Shown here: positions 20,909 through 32,068 of the stretch, piece by piece | Layout: every line of letters begins with the position of its first letter | How positions within the stretch are numbered: the first letter of the stretch is position 1 | Assembly: GCA_907163345.1 (NCBI GenBank) | Contig: CAJQUN010000226.1 | Coordinates: 124,001 to 188,000, forward strand | DNA length: 64,000 nt | Reading direction: 5' to 3' | DNA from: Haberlea rhodopensis | Taxonomy: Eukaryota > Streptophyta > Magnoliopsida > Lamiales > Gesneriaceae | Translations under genes and position numbers: made by a program | The notes under the pieces: generated by a model | Databases searched by the model: none | Seen by the model: only the letters and a program-made list of their open reading frames with translations | What the model was told of the DNA's origin: nothing

Positions 20909-22390
20909 TTATGCGTGTGAAACGTACCGCAAGTGTACGGTGTCAAGTTTTAGTATAGGAATATGAAAGTACGGATGTCGAACCCACAGGGATTGAAAAT
21001 TAAGTTACACCAAGTACTGTAATTAGAATAGTCTCGACTTTATTTAGATAATCGAGAGCAATATTTATTAAACTAATCTACGAAAATAGAATAAAAGATT
21101 AACAAGATGGTAATTTAAGTGGAGAAAATCAATGAGAACGGATTCTAGAGGTTCGACTTCACTCAACTATCCACTATGTCGTGTTTTCCTAGTTTACTAG
21201 CCGAGAATTCTTATTTGTTTCTACTCCCCCTCCCGGGTGTTAAGCAGAAGTAATTATCTAACATTAATCTTGATATCCCTATCTAAGATTAATTATCAAA
21301 CAATTGTAAAGCGCAGTAATTCCTTTGACGACTTCTATGGAGTTATAGGCCTTCCGAACAATATAACTACCACGATACGAATTCCTTCTTTCCTATTCAC
21401 AACCCCCTCTCCCGAGTGATAGATCACGAATATGGAATCATTCAATCCATGGCCAGTAGATTAAAAGCATTAAGAACAGGAAAACATAAATAAACCATAT
21501 GAAAAACCAATGACATAGTTTCAAGTCAAGATCCGTCTAACCCTAGAATAATAAATTAGTTCATGAATACATTAAATAAACACATAGACATGTTCTTAAT
21601 CATCATAAACATAAGGGAATAGATAATCAAACGAATTGGATGATGGCCCTCCGTCCCCGGTAGTCGCCGTCTTCTTCTCCGTCGTCAAAATCTATATCCT
21701 TCGGTGTAAGCGCACCGCCTCGATCGATCTCCTCCTCTTTTTTGAATTTCCCTCGGTTGTTTACTCGGCTGCTGCTCTCACTCTTGTTCTTTTAACCCTA
21801 GCCTCCTTCTCTCCAAAAATATGTCTAAGTCCTAATCAATCTGAATAATAATCCCATCCCTTCGAAAATCCTTTTTTCCTTCCTTTAAACTCCCGTGTGC
21901 ATCAGATAAGGAAGGTCTCCAAAATTACCAAAATTCCATAGGCGTAATTACGCCTCCGAAGTGGCGTAGTTACGTCTGTCGACGTGTCACAAAATCTGGC
22001 TTCCCGCGTGATAGGCGTAATTACGCCTCCGAAGTGGCGTAGTTACGCCACTTAAATTCTCAAAAGCCATGGGCTAGGCGTAGTTACGCCTCAATGAGGC
22101 GTAATTACGCCTGTTGAAATTCTTTAAAAAAATCAAATGCCGTGAGTTAGGCGTAGTTACGCCTCAAAGTAGGCGTCTTTACGCCTCTTGCCATGATTGA
22201 TAGTGTAGATTTTTGGCTTCAATTCATCCGTTCCTTCCATCATTTGCACCCTTTTAGTCCACAAAACATGTAATTACCTGGATTCCTGCAAAATAACACA
22301 GAACAAGACCAAAAGTGTAATTCTGATCGAAAACTAACACTAAACCATGCAAAATAAGAGGAAATATAAGTGTATAAAATACACTTATCA
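20909..22390 (-). repeat. 5' LTR of the non-autonomous element
   Basis: 1482 bp, nearly identical to 16494-17973. In element orientation it ends GCATAA instead of GCATCA, so the canonical terminal CA is mutated at the PBS side; the opposite end is intact and abuts the GGAGC duplication. It carries the second copy of the AATTACG palindrome cluster. Confidence 0.9.
21941..22187. repeat. AGGCGTAATTACGCCT palindrome cluster (second LTR)
   Basis: The same eight sites as 17523-17769, with one arm mutated (ACGTCT at about 21970) and one repaired relative to the other LTR (AGGCGTAGTTACGCCT at about 22150). Confidence 0.9.
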
Positions 22391-22931
22391 GGAGCTAAGG
22401 GAGTTAAAGGTTCAGTTGCAAGAGCTCCTTGATAAGGACTATATACGCCCTAGCGTATCGCCCTGGGGTGCACCAATTCTGTTTGTTAAGAAGAAAGATG
22501 GTTCGATGCGGCTGCGCATCGATTACAGACAACTGAACAAAGCTACTGTAAATCCGCCTCTGAGGATTGATGATTTGTTTGATAAGCTGCAGGGTACGAG
22601 GCTCTACAGTAAGATCGATATGAGATCGGGGTATCATCAGATTCGAGTTCGAGAGGATGATGTACAGAAGACAGCTTTCAGGACTAGATATGGACACTAC
22701 GGATTCTTAGTCATGCCCTTTGGGGTGACGAATGCCCAGCTATTTTTGAGCCTGATGAACAGGGTGCTCCAACCATATTTGGATCAGTTCGTCATAGTTT
22801 TCATTGACGATGTGCTTATTTACTCTCGAACTGAAGAGGAACACGTGAAGCACTTGAGAACAGTACTCCAGATCCTTAGGGATTGCCAGACCCCTGACAC
22901 AGCTGACTCAGAAAGGAGTGCCGTTCTATTG
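22391..22931 (+). pseudogene. Gypsy reverse-transcriptase remnant
   Basis: Resumes the pol frame of the 11004 element after the GGAGC duplication (22391-22395). RT motifs visible: WGAPILFVKKKDGSMRLRIDYR, RIDDLFDKLQG, YGFLVMPFGVTNA and the catalytic FIDDVLIYS (about 22801-22827). A small deletion removes a few residues after ATVN (22550). Beyond DCQ (22886) about 210 bp encoding the thumb and connection is missing, with a frame change into PLTQLTQKG-like sequence. The change of two residues after TNA and the deletions make it non-functional. Confidence 0.88.
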
Positions 22932-23597
22932 GTCCGAAGCTTGTGAGGAAAGCTTCCAAGGATTGAAGTGTCGTTGACTACGACACCTATATTGGTGATT
23001 CCTTATGAGAATAAGAGGTTTGCCTTGTACACGAATGCATCACTGCAGGGTTTGGGCTGCGTGTTGATGCAAGATAAGCATGTGGTGGCTTATGCATCGA
23101 GGCGGTTAAAACCACATGAGGCTAGGTACCCAGTCCATGATTTGGAGCTGGCAGCCGTTATATTTGCCTTGAAAATTTGGAGGCATTACTTGCATGGTAC
23201 GTCGTTTACCATCTACACGGACCATAAGAGCCTGGAGTTTTTGTTCACACAGGCTGAGATTAATATGCGACAAAGAAGATGGATGGACTTACTCAAATAT
23301 TTTGATTGTGAAATTAAATACCATCCAGGTGAAGCGAATTTGTTAGCAGACGCCTTAAGCAGGAGGGTGAAGAGTACTTCTGAGGATGTCATGAATTTAT
23401 CAGCTATGACGACCTCTTGTTGCCATTTGGGCTATGAATTTGATGTGGACACGTCGCCGGTGCGAGTGTCGACTTTATTAGCTGAGCCGGACATATTTGA
23501 GGCTATTAGGTCACAGATACCGAAATATGAGATTGTACCATCTCCATCTTTGATGTTTGTAGCTGTTCTTTTCTGTAATGGTGCATGTTATCTGTGA
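22932..23597 (+). pseudogene. Gypsy RNase H remnant
   Basis: The frame TTTPILVIPYENKRFALYTN... is the RNase H domain (LYTNASLQGLG, where relatives have TDAS, so the first catalytic Asp is now Asn), followed by YTDHKSLEFLF, MRQRRWMDLL and DALSRRVKS. The element-specific tail stops at about 23515; from there to 23597 the sequence diverges, and no integrase or 3' LTR follows. This element is therefore truncated at its 3' side, before the F2 LTR inserted at 23610. Confidence 0.85.
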
Positions 23598-23604
23598 TGC
23601 TTGA

Positions 23605-23609
23605 TATTT
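23605..23609 (+). repeat. Target-site duplication TATTT of split F2 solo LTR
   Basis: TATTT precedes TGTGATGTCCGG at 23610. Its partner is AAATA at 39702-39706, which is TATTT on the other strand, next to the other end of the same LTR, now inverted. Confidence 0.85.
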
Positions 23610-24150
23610 TGTGATGTCCGGATTAATTAATAATTGTTCATTAGATTTAATTATGATATTTATAGGATGTGTCGGGATTTAATTCTTGGGTGTAGGACTT
23701 TGGATCGGAGTTGAGATAAATGATTTCGAGATTGAATTTATTATGTTAATTAAATTCAAGGAGATTCTTAAATACTTGGTCATATTATGTTGGATCGGAG
23801 TTGGAATAAATTATTCCGTGTTGAATTTATTGTGTAAATTAAATTCAAGGGATTTTTAATCATAGTAAATAACTTTGTTATTGGAGATCAATATTTAAAT
23901 GTTAATAGAAAAGGGTAGTAATGGAAATTGTGTGGTATCTTTATAAACAAGGTTGGAAATAAAAACACACATCTCACATTTTTCACACATTAAAAATCGA
24001 TCTCTCCCTTTTCCCTCCTACCTCCTCTCGCGTCGTCTTCTTCCAGATTTGAGCAGGTCGGTTCCAGCTTATTTCAAGCTCGATTTTCACTCAGGTTTAT
24101 GTATGGTTGAGACTATTCGACCCCTTAGTTAATTACTCCACCTATATTTT
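23610..24150 (+). mobile_element. Left portion of F2 solo LTR, cut by inversion
   Basis: Starts TGTGATGTCCGGATTAATTA and includes a TATA-like TTTATAAACAAGG (23940) and a C/T-rich leader (24000-24050). It ends abruptly at 24150, where unrelated Athila-like LTR sequence starts. The missing remainder is at 39707-42023 in opposite orientation. Together they give an LTR of about 2.86 kb, similar to the F2 LTR at 2432-5019. Confidence 0.85.
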
Positions 24151-24382
24151 CTCCTTCGATCGATCGCGCTCCACTACCGATCGATCGGTTATGTCAGAAT
24201 TCACATTTTTCAATTCTTGCCTCAGTTTGATCCGTTTTCTTCCTTCTAGCTTAATTCTTCCACTTTCCACCAAGATTCCTGAAACAAACAAATAAATACC
24301 AAAAAGCTTAACATCATCCATGAATCAACACGAAAATATATACATATCATTGCAAAAATACACGTAATATTCATCGTTATCA
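24151..24382 (-). mobile_element. Terminal 232 bp of Athila-like 3' LTR, cut by inversion
   Basis: Matches the end of the intact LTR at 28823-30336 (CTCCTTCGATCGATC...CTTATCA at 30108-30336). It ends CGTTATCA at 24382 and is followed by a polypurine tract. The other 1260 bp of this LTR lie at 42024-43283 in opposite orientation. Confidence 0.9.
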
Positions 24383-25640
24383 ACTCCCCCAAACTTAGAC
24401 TTGATCGTCCTCGAGCAAGCAATAGGATCAAAATGCTAAGTTCATCATCAATACTTTAAATGAATTAATTTAGCAACTCAAATGTAAAAGCTCGGAAATC
24501 CCACTAACACATCAACCATAAGTCAATCCAAAACTCAACAAGAAGTGTTTTCTCCTAAGCCAAGCAATATATAGCAGAATCGGAACGTGCGTGTGTGTTA
24601 ATGTCAATCTTGAGTTTCATATATACTTTCAGGATCAAATAATTCTATTAAACTCAAAGTCAAGATTACTATTAAACACTACATAAGCCTACTTTTCAAG
24701 CACTTTTCCACTAATGTAATTATTCCCCTAGACTTGGATCAATATGTCTTTTAAATCTTGTAATGTTAGGCCTAGGTGTTTGGCTTCAAAGAAATGTTTG
24801 GCTTCAAAGAAAAGATTGGGTAACACAAAGAATAGAGTATAATCATGTAAAATTCAAATTTTTAGCACAACTTGAGCTTCTCTTCTTTTTTTCTTTTAGC
24901 CTTGGCCACTTTGGGTCTTATTTTGTCACTTTTTTCTCAAGCCTTTATATCTATCTTTTTCTTTTCTCATTCATCATTTTTTTCCATAATAAGCTCATCA
25001 ACATATAGCAATTTATGTGCATCTAATGAGATTCATTATACTCCCTTTAGGTAAGGATGAATTCTTTCAATTTAAGCTCATAAAGGTAGGTATAATGAGT
25101 TGCCAAAAAATTGTTGAATAGGGGCTAATATTATGTTAAACACACTCCATTCTTTTTCAATTATGCTCAATTGGGATACTAGAGATTGATATATACATGG
25201 TAAGCTTGAAAGGCTCAAAAGTTTCAAAGATCGCCTAAATCATATCCAAGTCAAGTTCCTAATTATAAAATTTCGCCTCAGAGTGCCCTCAAATAGGTTC
25301 TAGAGTGCTTTAAGATGCTCAAGACAAATCATAGTTAACAAAATTTTTCAAATATATATTTCCCTCAATCATGACTCAAAAGTACTCAAGATGTTCCTTA
25401 ATTTTGGAATATTAACTCAACCACAGATATTCACAAACAAGTCAAAATCTTAAAGACTTTAGTTGAGATGGGGATTAATATCAGCATGCAATACCGTTGC
25501 AAGTCTAATTCATTATTTCTTAATGATTAACTCATTTTTTTCAAAAAAAAATTTTATCTGCTAAAAAACAATCTAATTTCATGATAGACTAGGCATGCAA
25601 GATATGTAACAAGAGAAAACAGCAGATACCAGTAAAAACC
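24383..25640 (-). other. Non-coding 3' region of the Athila-like element
   Basis: Starts (element sense, right to left) after the internal motif at 25641-25673 and ends at the polypurine tract AAGTTTGGGGGAGT beside 24383. It includes a short direct duplication gtttggcttcaaagaaa (24778-24812). No gene seen. Confidence 0.6.
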
Positions 25641-25673
25641 CCCCAAACTTAGTATGTGCGTTGCCCTCAATGT
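25641..25673 (-). other. Internal polypurine-like motif
   Basis: In element sense GTACATTGAGGGCAACGCAC, then ATACTAAGTTTGGGGGG; the counterpart of the motifs at 19467 and 62540. Confidence 0.55.
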
Positions 25674-25755
25674 ACAGTAAACAATAAGCGCAAAAGCAAA
25701 ACATATACCTCGACGATGATCATCAGTGATCATCGTCCTCATCATGCTCCGGTGG

Positions 25756-26863
25756 TTAATAAGGCTCCTCTGGCTGGTACGATGGATATGGCGGATAATC
25801 AGGTGGTGGTGGTTGGTATGGCTGGTATGGCTGGAAGTGTGGCTCAGGTGGAAACTGTATAGCTGGGAAACCTTGGGCCAAGGCAGTGTTCCATGCATAC
25901 TGATAATGCATGAACTCCATATGTCGCTGACTTATCTGCTCTTGGTCCCACAGTATTTCCATTTGCAAATTTTGGATTCATTGCTGCTCCAGGCGTGTGT
26001 CTTGGAGATCCCCGTGGAGGGAGTCCAAGGTGATAGACGAATGCTCTGCAGCGGAAGATGAGGATAGCCCAGCAAGTCTGCTGCTCTAAGGTCGTGGCTC
26101 GGCCCTACGTCGGCCTGTAGGCGGTGCTGGTCCATCAACCACTATTGGTCCTTTTGGTGGTAGGAGTTCTTCATCGGCACCCCACTTCACTCCGCATCTC
26201 TTGCAAAGAGTAGTGATAGTAGATGGAAAAGGTAATGCGGAGGTGCGCGGACTCTTGCCGATGTCACTGATGTGGTCGTTTATAATGTACCCCAAATCCA
26301 CCGTTTGCCCACTGAGTATGGCAAATACCAGGGCAGCTCTCTCCTTTGTGACCTCAGAAGTGTGGGTCGATGGCATGACCCGGGAGGCTATGAAGGAAAA
26401 CCATGCTTGTGCCTCTGGTTTCAAATGTTTCTTTAGGACCAACTGAGGCTCTCATTGTTGTTCCTTTGCCAATCAGTCCCTCAAAACTGATCACCAAGAG
26501 TACCTCATCATAGTTGATTTGGCTCGTCTTGAAAGCTTTGTACTCACTGTTCTTTATCTATGGCATCCGAAAAATTGCATTAATTTTAAACTGATCAAAC
26601 TCCACATCCTTACCCCGTACAAACACAACCTCCCTTGAATTTTGGTGGAATGTCCTTAGATTTGCATAGAATTCCCGTACAACAGAGACCACCGCATCAA
26701 TAGACGGTTGAATAAACTCAAACCAACCTCGTCGCCTGGCTTCTTGAATCACAAGGCATTCAAGTCGTTCTAAACTCATTCCCCTTTCGCGACTGAGGGG
26801 TTTTCGGTGGCTTCGACGTGCTTTTGTTTTTTCTTTGGAGCCATTTATCAGTTCACAATTCAC
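25756..26863 (-). pseudogene. Athila-associated 'putative plant transposon protein' ORF, broken
   Basis: Three fragments in different frames read as one decayed protein. 26863-26558 has a K/R-rich start and then RRGWFEFIQPSIDAVVSVVREFYANL. 26442-26086 has LKPEAQAWFSFIASRVMPSTHTSEVTKERAALVFAILSG, the conserved core I associate with the 'putative plant transposon protein' family encoded by Athila-like elements. 25968-25756 has a Q/P/Y-rich tail (FQPYQPYQPPPPDYPPY). The function in the retroelement life cycle is not known to me. Frameshifts separate the parts. Confidence 0.6.
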
Positions 26864-27303
26864 GCTGCTTCAATCACAACCTCAACAAGAACTCACCAAA
26901 ATAACCAACCAAGACTTCAATTCCCCAAAATTAGCTACTCAACTATCTTAATGTCACCAAATTCACCAAAACTCCAATCCTTGTATATCCAAACAAAAAT
27001 ATTCACTAATTTATGGATATGTAGAAGGGTTGAAGCCAAATACCATGGAAATCTAGGTGATATTGTAGCATAGGCTTGAGTTCCTCCTTTTTGATGAAAT
27101 TTCCCACTTCATCTGTGGATCTTCAAATCCATAATTTTTTTCAATGTTCAATCCGCCCAACCAATTTGATTCATTCCATTTTTATGCATTTAAAAATTAA
27201 CGCACGGAGTTAGGCTCAAAAAATTAAAATAACAAGAAAGAAAATGAACAATTGAACTAAAAATAAAAAGCAAACAAGAGATAGATAGAATAAGGTTCTT
27301 AAT

Positions 27304-28647
27304 TTATAGTCCCAAGCTGGACTGCCTCCTCCTTCTTAGTGGTCCAATTTTTCTTGCTCCTTCAGGTTTTTCACTGTATCTAGGTAGTGTCCCTTGAGCT
27401 CGTCCATGAATTATTGATGCAAGTTGCCCCACTTGTACCTTCAAGTTTTTTATAGATGCATCCTGATATTGCATCCTAGTTTCTGTCGATGATATTAACT
27501 TGGTCAAGAGCTCCTCCATACTCGGCTTAGGTACATATCCCGGTTGTTGTTGTGGGTTCAACACGTTGTTTTGGTTGGACCATTGCAAATTTGGATGATT
27601 CCTCCATCCCGGGTTGTAAGTATTGGAGTACGGGTTATTGGGATGCCTGTTTCCTACATAATTAGCAGACTCATTAGACTGAGTAAATGGATTACCTGCC
27701 TGGCATTCGATGCTTGGATGATTGCTTCCACATAAGTCACAAGTGATAACTTGAGCTTGCCTTGCTGTCATGCTCATGCTATCTATCTTTTTGTTCAATG
27801 CTTCCAACTGTGCCAAAAGAGCGGTGATGTCGTCAATTTGATGAACTCCACTCGGTTTCTTTGGCACATTCCTCTCTGATTGCCATTGATAGCTATTAGA
27901 AGCCATCTCTTCCAAGAGTTCATAAGCTTCTTCCGGTGTTTTCTGCATGATGGATCCTCCTGAGGCTGCATCAATCATAGAACGGTTAGATGAGAATAAA
28001 CCGTTATAAAAGGTTTGTACCTGGAGCCAAATAGGAAGACCATGATGTGGGCATCTCCTAAGCAAGTCCTTGAAACGATCCCACGCCTCATATAAAGTTT
28101 CAGGATCATATTGCCCAAACGTGGCGATATCGTTTCTCATTTTCGCAGTTTTGGAAGGGGGAAATTATTTAGACAAGAACGCTTGAGTCATCCCCTCCCA
28201 AGTGGTAATAGATCATGCAGGTAAAGAATTTAATCATGCTTTAGCTTTATCTATTAATGAAAAGGGAAATAACGGTAACCTGATGGCGTCTTCAGAAACG
28301 GCATTGTGTTTGAAGGTGTCACAAATCTCCAAGAAGTTGGAGATGTGAGCTTTTGGGTCATCAGTGGCTACTCCCCCAAACATCATTGAATGCTGGATCA
28401 TTTGAATTATTGCAGGTTTTAACTCAAAATTGTTAGCTTGAATACTTGGTCTCGTAATGCTTGATAGTGATCCATGGAAAGCTGGTTGAGCAAAGTCCAT
28501 CATAGATCTTGGATTCGGTGCTTCATTATTTGCGCCTCCTTCTTGATTGTTATCCACAATCGTTCGAGCTTCCCTTATTTTCCTTAGAATCGTTCGCTCA
28601 ATTTCTGGGTCAAACGGTTCGAGTGTGGGGTTGCTACTCCTTAGCAT
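27304..28647 (-). pseudogene. Athila-lineage gag, broken
   Basis: The N-terminal part (28647-28234) carries IREARTIVDNN..., FELKPAIIQMIQ, DDPKAHISNFLEICDTFK and RLPLFPFSLIDKAKA, hallmarks of Athila-type gag. The middle (28233-28141) has two in-frame stops. The C-terminal part (28140-27304) has YEAWDRFKDLLRRCPHHGLP, FYNGLFSSNRSMIDAASGG and EEAYELLEEMASN. It then has one zinc-knuckle-like CDLCGSNHPSIEC (27742-27704) and ends in IKNLKVQVGQLASII. Protease and RT are absent downstream, so the element is non-autonomous like 16494-22390 but keeps a fuller gag. Confidence 0.85.
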
Positions 28648-28799
28648 GCACCAAGAAGATGACTACCTGTAAAAATCAACCCAAAAAGGGAAACACAAAT
28701 GTAGTAAACCCAATAGTCAAAGTTGACAAACAAACAAAACAAAAAAAAAATTAGCTAAATTACAATTAATTAATCTCGTATGATATTATACAAATTAGT

Positions 28800-28817
28800 C
28801 CCCAGCAACGGCCCCAA
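28800..28817 (-). other. Athila-type primer-binding site (mutated)
   Basis: The minus strand reads TGGGGCCGTTGCTGGGGA, differing in two bases from TGGCGCCGTTGCCGGGGA. It lies 5 nt from the LTR end at 28823. Confidence 0.8.
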
Positions 28818-29813
28818 AAACTTGATCGCTTTTATTTTAAACAATTAATTCCAATGTAGCGATTTTAGACCGCAAGTGCACGGTGTCAAGTTTTAGTATT
28901 GTGATTTAGAAATAGGGATGTCGTACCCACAATGACTAATGTATAAGTACCAAATAAAATTAGAAAAAATTATATTTAGCCTACGAAATATATGAATAAT
29001 TGTCTAATTAAACTAAAAGCTTAAAAACTCAAACTCTAATCAACTCCTTTGAAGATGCGAAGGAATTCCACGCGAGAAATTTATCAAGATGTCGGTTCAC
29101 TTGTGTTATCGTCAATGATTTGTTTGTAAAAATAATTACTAATCAATTAATTCTTAAGGTGACGGATTCCCTAATATAATCAATACACTTTCTCAAGCTA
29201 TATTGAAACTAATATTAAATTGAAGCAAGTAACTCTCGTTCACTTAAATCAATTTAATATTGAATAAATCTCGATGGAAAACCGTTAACTTTAAATCTTT
29301 CAATTCAAAGTGATCACGTATGTGATTTAATCTCTCGATCTAAATCTTTAACATACAAATGAATTATTATAGCGTATTATAATTTTATCTCTCAATCTCA
29401 ATTATAATTCACAAATTCAATCAAAGTTAGCAAGGCTTTGATAGCATTAAGATTATAATTCATGCACAAAAGAATTAATCCACTCAAATAACATTCAAAT
29501 CAATAACTCAATCACAATCTTCCCTAACCTTGATAAAATAAACTTAATTTATGTTCAAATCAAACTAACATGATGAATAATTGTTTCTCAATCTCATAAA
29601 CATCAATAAATTCGAAAATCAAAATAAATAAAGCTTAGAAGTACGATAACGTAGGAGTTGAATCCGTGCGTTGAAGCGTTACTTCTTCCCTTGCTTCCTT
29701 CCTTGCACTTCAAAGGCTTTTTCCCTAAATTTGTATGGTTGTTGGAGGATGAAAGGAGGCTGATATATGGTGTATGATATGATATTCGTTCCCTTGAATT
29801 CGTGCCCTAGGTC

Positions 29814-29825
29814 CCTTATTTATAG
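29814..29825 (-). promoter_or_regulatory. TATA-like box of the Athila-like LTR
   Basis: Minus strand CTATAAATAAGG; the same motif is present in the inverted LTR portion at about 42283. It lies directly downstream, in element sense, of the palindrome cluster. Confidence 0.5.
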
Positions 29826-29900
29826 AAGAGGAGGTGGATGGAAGTGTTCCCAATAGATCAAACTCAATCAAGTCTTTTTTTTTCTGAAAATTCTGTTGCT

Positions 29901-30146
29901 CGATCGATCGGTAAAATTGTCTCGATCGATCGAGCCTTCTCTTTTCGGCCAGGAATTCTTCTGCCTCGCTCGATCGATCGAGCTTCATCTTTCGATCGTC
30001 GAGCTTTCTTCAATCTAGCTCAACAAATCTTCTGCCATGCTCGATCGATCGAGCATAATCTTCCTATTGATCGAGCTCCTCTTTTTCTTGTTGGCCAAAA
30101 CTCTATCTCCTTCGATCGATCACGCTCCACTACCGATCGATCGGTT
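29901..30146. repeat. TCGATCGATCGA palindrome cluster
   Basis: CTCGATCGATCGAG-type palindromes near 29901, 29923, 29970, 30041, 30113 and 30135, with degenerate copies near 29994 and 30068. The core GATCGATC is the same as in F1 LTRs, but the flanking pair is TC/GA rather than GC/GC. Confidence 0.93.
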
Positions 30147-30336
30147 ATGTCGGAATTCAAATTGTTCAATTCTTGCCTCGCTTTGATCCATTTTCTTCCT
30201 TAGCTTAATTCTTCCACTTTCCACCTAGATTCCTGAAACAAACAGATAAATACCAAAAAGTGTAACATCATCTAGGAATCAACACGAAAATATCTACACA
30301 TCATTGCAAAAATACACGTACTATTCATCCTTATCA

Positions 30337-30341
30337 GGTTT
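30337..30341 (-). repeat. Target-site duplication of the Athila-like element (right)
   Basis: GGTTT on the plus strand equals AAACC in element orientation. The partner AAACC is at 43284-43288, now in opposite orientation because of the inversion. Confidence 0.9.
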
Positions 30342-32068
30342 TCCTTGCCTAAGATTTTTCACTCTTGAGTTTGGTCTGATAGACTCAAAACTCGCTGGTG
30401 CCGTTTCCATGGCTTGGTTAACATACCCAATTCCCTTTTTCAAACCTTTATCCTTGAAAGAGATTCTTGTTTGAATTGTAGGCACTTCTGATTCTTATAT
30501 TGTGTTGGATCTAACAAATTTCATTTGTTTGACTTTGTTATTTTCCATCAACAATTCAGTTTCATTTTTAGTGCTTTCATTGATACCAAATCCTATGCCA
30601 GTGATATCACCGACATTTCTTTGTACCTCTTGCAACTCATCTAATGAAGCTCTTGATTTTGTCCATGTTTTGGAAATATGAGAAAGTTAAGCATTTTGTT
30701 CGCTAATTCTCTGATTTTCTACATGGAGCTGTTCATAGGAAATTTTTAGCTTATCCAGCCCGATCCTCAGATTGTCACATTCACCTAGCTTAGTACAGCT
30801 TAGTATGATGTGCTCATATGTTTGATCTTTGCTTTCAGCCTTAAATTTATCAAATGATTCAGCTAGCATTCTGTAGTAATTGGCCATATCTTGTAGTGCA
30901 AGTACAAGTCCTTCTCGTGTAAATTCATCTGAGTCAAAATCGAATACCTCATCGTTCTGACTAGTCTCCTCGTCTGCCATTAGGCATTGGATCTCCTCTT
31001 CGCTTTCACTGGAGGATCCTTCTGAGCTCTCTGATTCTGAATCAGTCTGAGCCCACTTAAAGTTCCCTTTCCATGATGTCCTTTACGATCTTTGTAGTAC
31101 TTCTTCTTCTTGTCATCTCGGTGCCTTTCCTTCCTCTCGTTTTTCTTTGGTCTGGTGAAATCTACAATGAAGCGCCGGTCTTACCACAATTGTAGCAAGT
31201 CTGATCGTTAACAGAAGCATCTTCTCTTGACTTATATTGATGAGAAGGTTTAAAGTTCTTTTTTTTTATTTTTAGACATGAATTTACCAAATTTCTTAAT
31301 AAATAACGACATAACATCATTACTCATATGTTCGACAGATCGTTCTGTATGGGTGGATTGATCTGGAATGGCTGCAAGTGCCTTGGTTGGCTAAGAGGTG
31401 GATGGCTCTGCTTCCCCTCTACTGATCAGCTCGAATTCATAGGCCTTGAGATCAGCAAACAGATCATGGGGTTTGATTTTGTTCAAATCTTTCGATTCTC
31501 TCATTGCAATGGTCTTGACGTCCCATTCCTTCGGTAATGCTCTCATAACTTTCAGAGCTATCTCTCTGTTGGTATAGTCCTTGCCAAGACTGTTCAGTTC
31601 ATTAACAATGCATGTAACTCGTTCATCAAACTCGTTTAGAGTTTCTCCATGTCTCATCTTTACGCTTTCAAACGTTTGTAGAGCCACAATCAGCTTATTC
31701 TCTTTGGTCTGGTTATTCCCTTCACAGAGCTGTGCAATCTTCTCCCAAATTTCTTTGGCAGTGGAGCACATCTTGATTTTGCTGAACATATTCATGTCCA
31801 AGGTTTTGAACAAAATATCCTTGGCTACATTGTCTAGATTAGCCTTTTTCCTTTCTTCGTTGGACCATGTAGCTCTTTCTTTTTCAATCATCTGAGGTTC
31901 ACCACTTGACCCTCCCAGGGTAGGGTTAACCTTTAAAATCTTCATTGGTCCTTCTGTAATGACGTACCACATGTCATCATCCTGAGCTGTTAAGTGAGCT
32001 TGCATGCGGATTCTCCAATCATCATAATCTTCTTTTGAGAACATGGGAATCTTGTTGAAGTATGACAT
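30342..32068 (-). pseudogene. Copia gag, broken (same element as 43289-46670)
   Basis: The N-terminal part (ATG at 32068, frame to 31391) is a UBN2-type copia gag: FSKEDYDDWRIRMQAHL, AKEIWEKIAQLCEG, VRALPKEWDVKT-like and KINPHDLFADLKAYEFEL-like segments. A CX2C zinc-knuckle start (CYNCGKTG, about 31195-31172) follows and then runs out of frame. Then comes the acidic and coiled region 30980-30687 (DFDSDEFTREGLVLALQDMANYY...). The sequence ends at the Athila-like insertion (30341) and continues at 43289 on the other strand. Stops and frameshifts throughout. Confidence 0.85.

Larger units (their letters stand above)
16494..22390 (-). mobile_element. Non-autonomous Athila-like LTR retrotransposon (whole element)
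   Basis: 5897 bp flanked by GGAGC duplications. Minus orientation is fixed by an Athila-type PBS (20887-20907) and a polypurine tract (17974-17990). Two LTRs of about 1480 bp differ at about 17 positions by my reading, so the insertion is relatively young. Internal coding capacity is limited to one degenerate gag-derived ORF; there is no protease, RT, RNase H or integrase, so it must be mobilised by an autonomous relative. It sits in the RT-proximal part of the gypsy pol gene. Confidence 0.9.
28823..30336 (-). repeat. 5' LTR of Athila-like element
   Basis: 1514 bp, in element orientation TGATAAGGATGAA ... AAAAGCGATCA. It contains a TATA-like CTATAAATAAGG (29814-29825, minus) and a cluster of TCGATCGATCGA palindromes (29901-30146). 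It is followed on the plus strand by the target duplication GGTTT (30337-30341). Confidence 0.92.

Noticed and set aside
25726..26061. Plus-strand frame of 111 codons, hydrophobic W/L-rich
   Set aside because: Antisense of the Q/P/Y-rich tail of the minus-strand Athila-associated ORF; the tryptophan-rich look comes from reading CCA/TAC repeats backwards.
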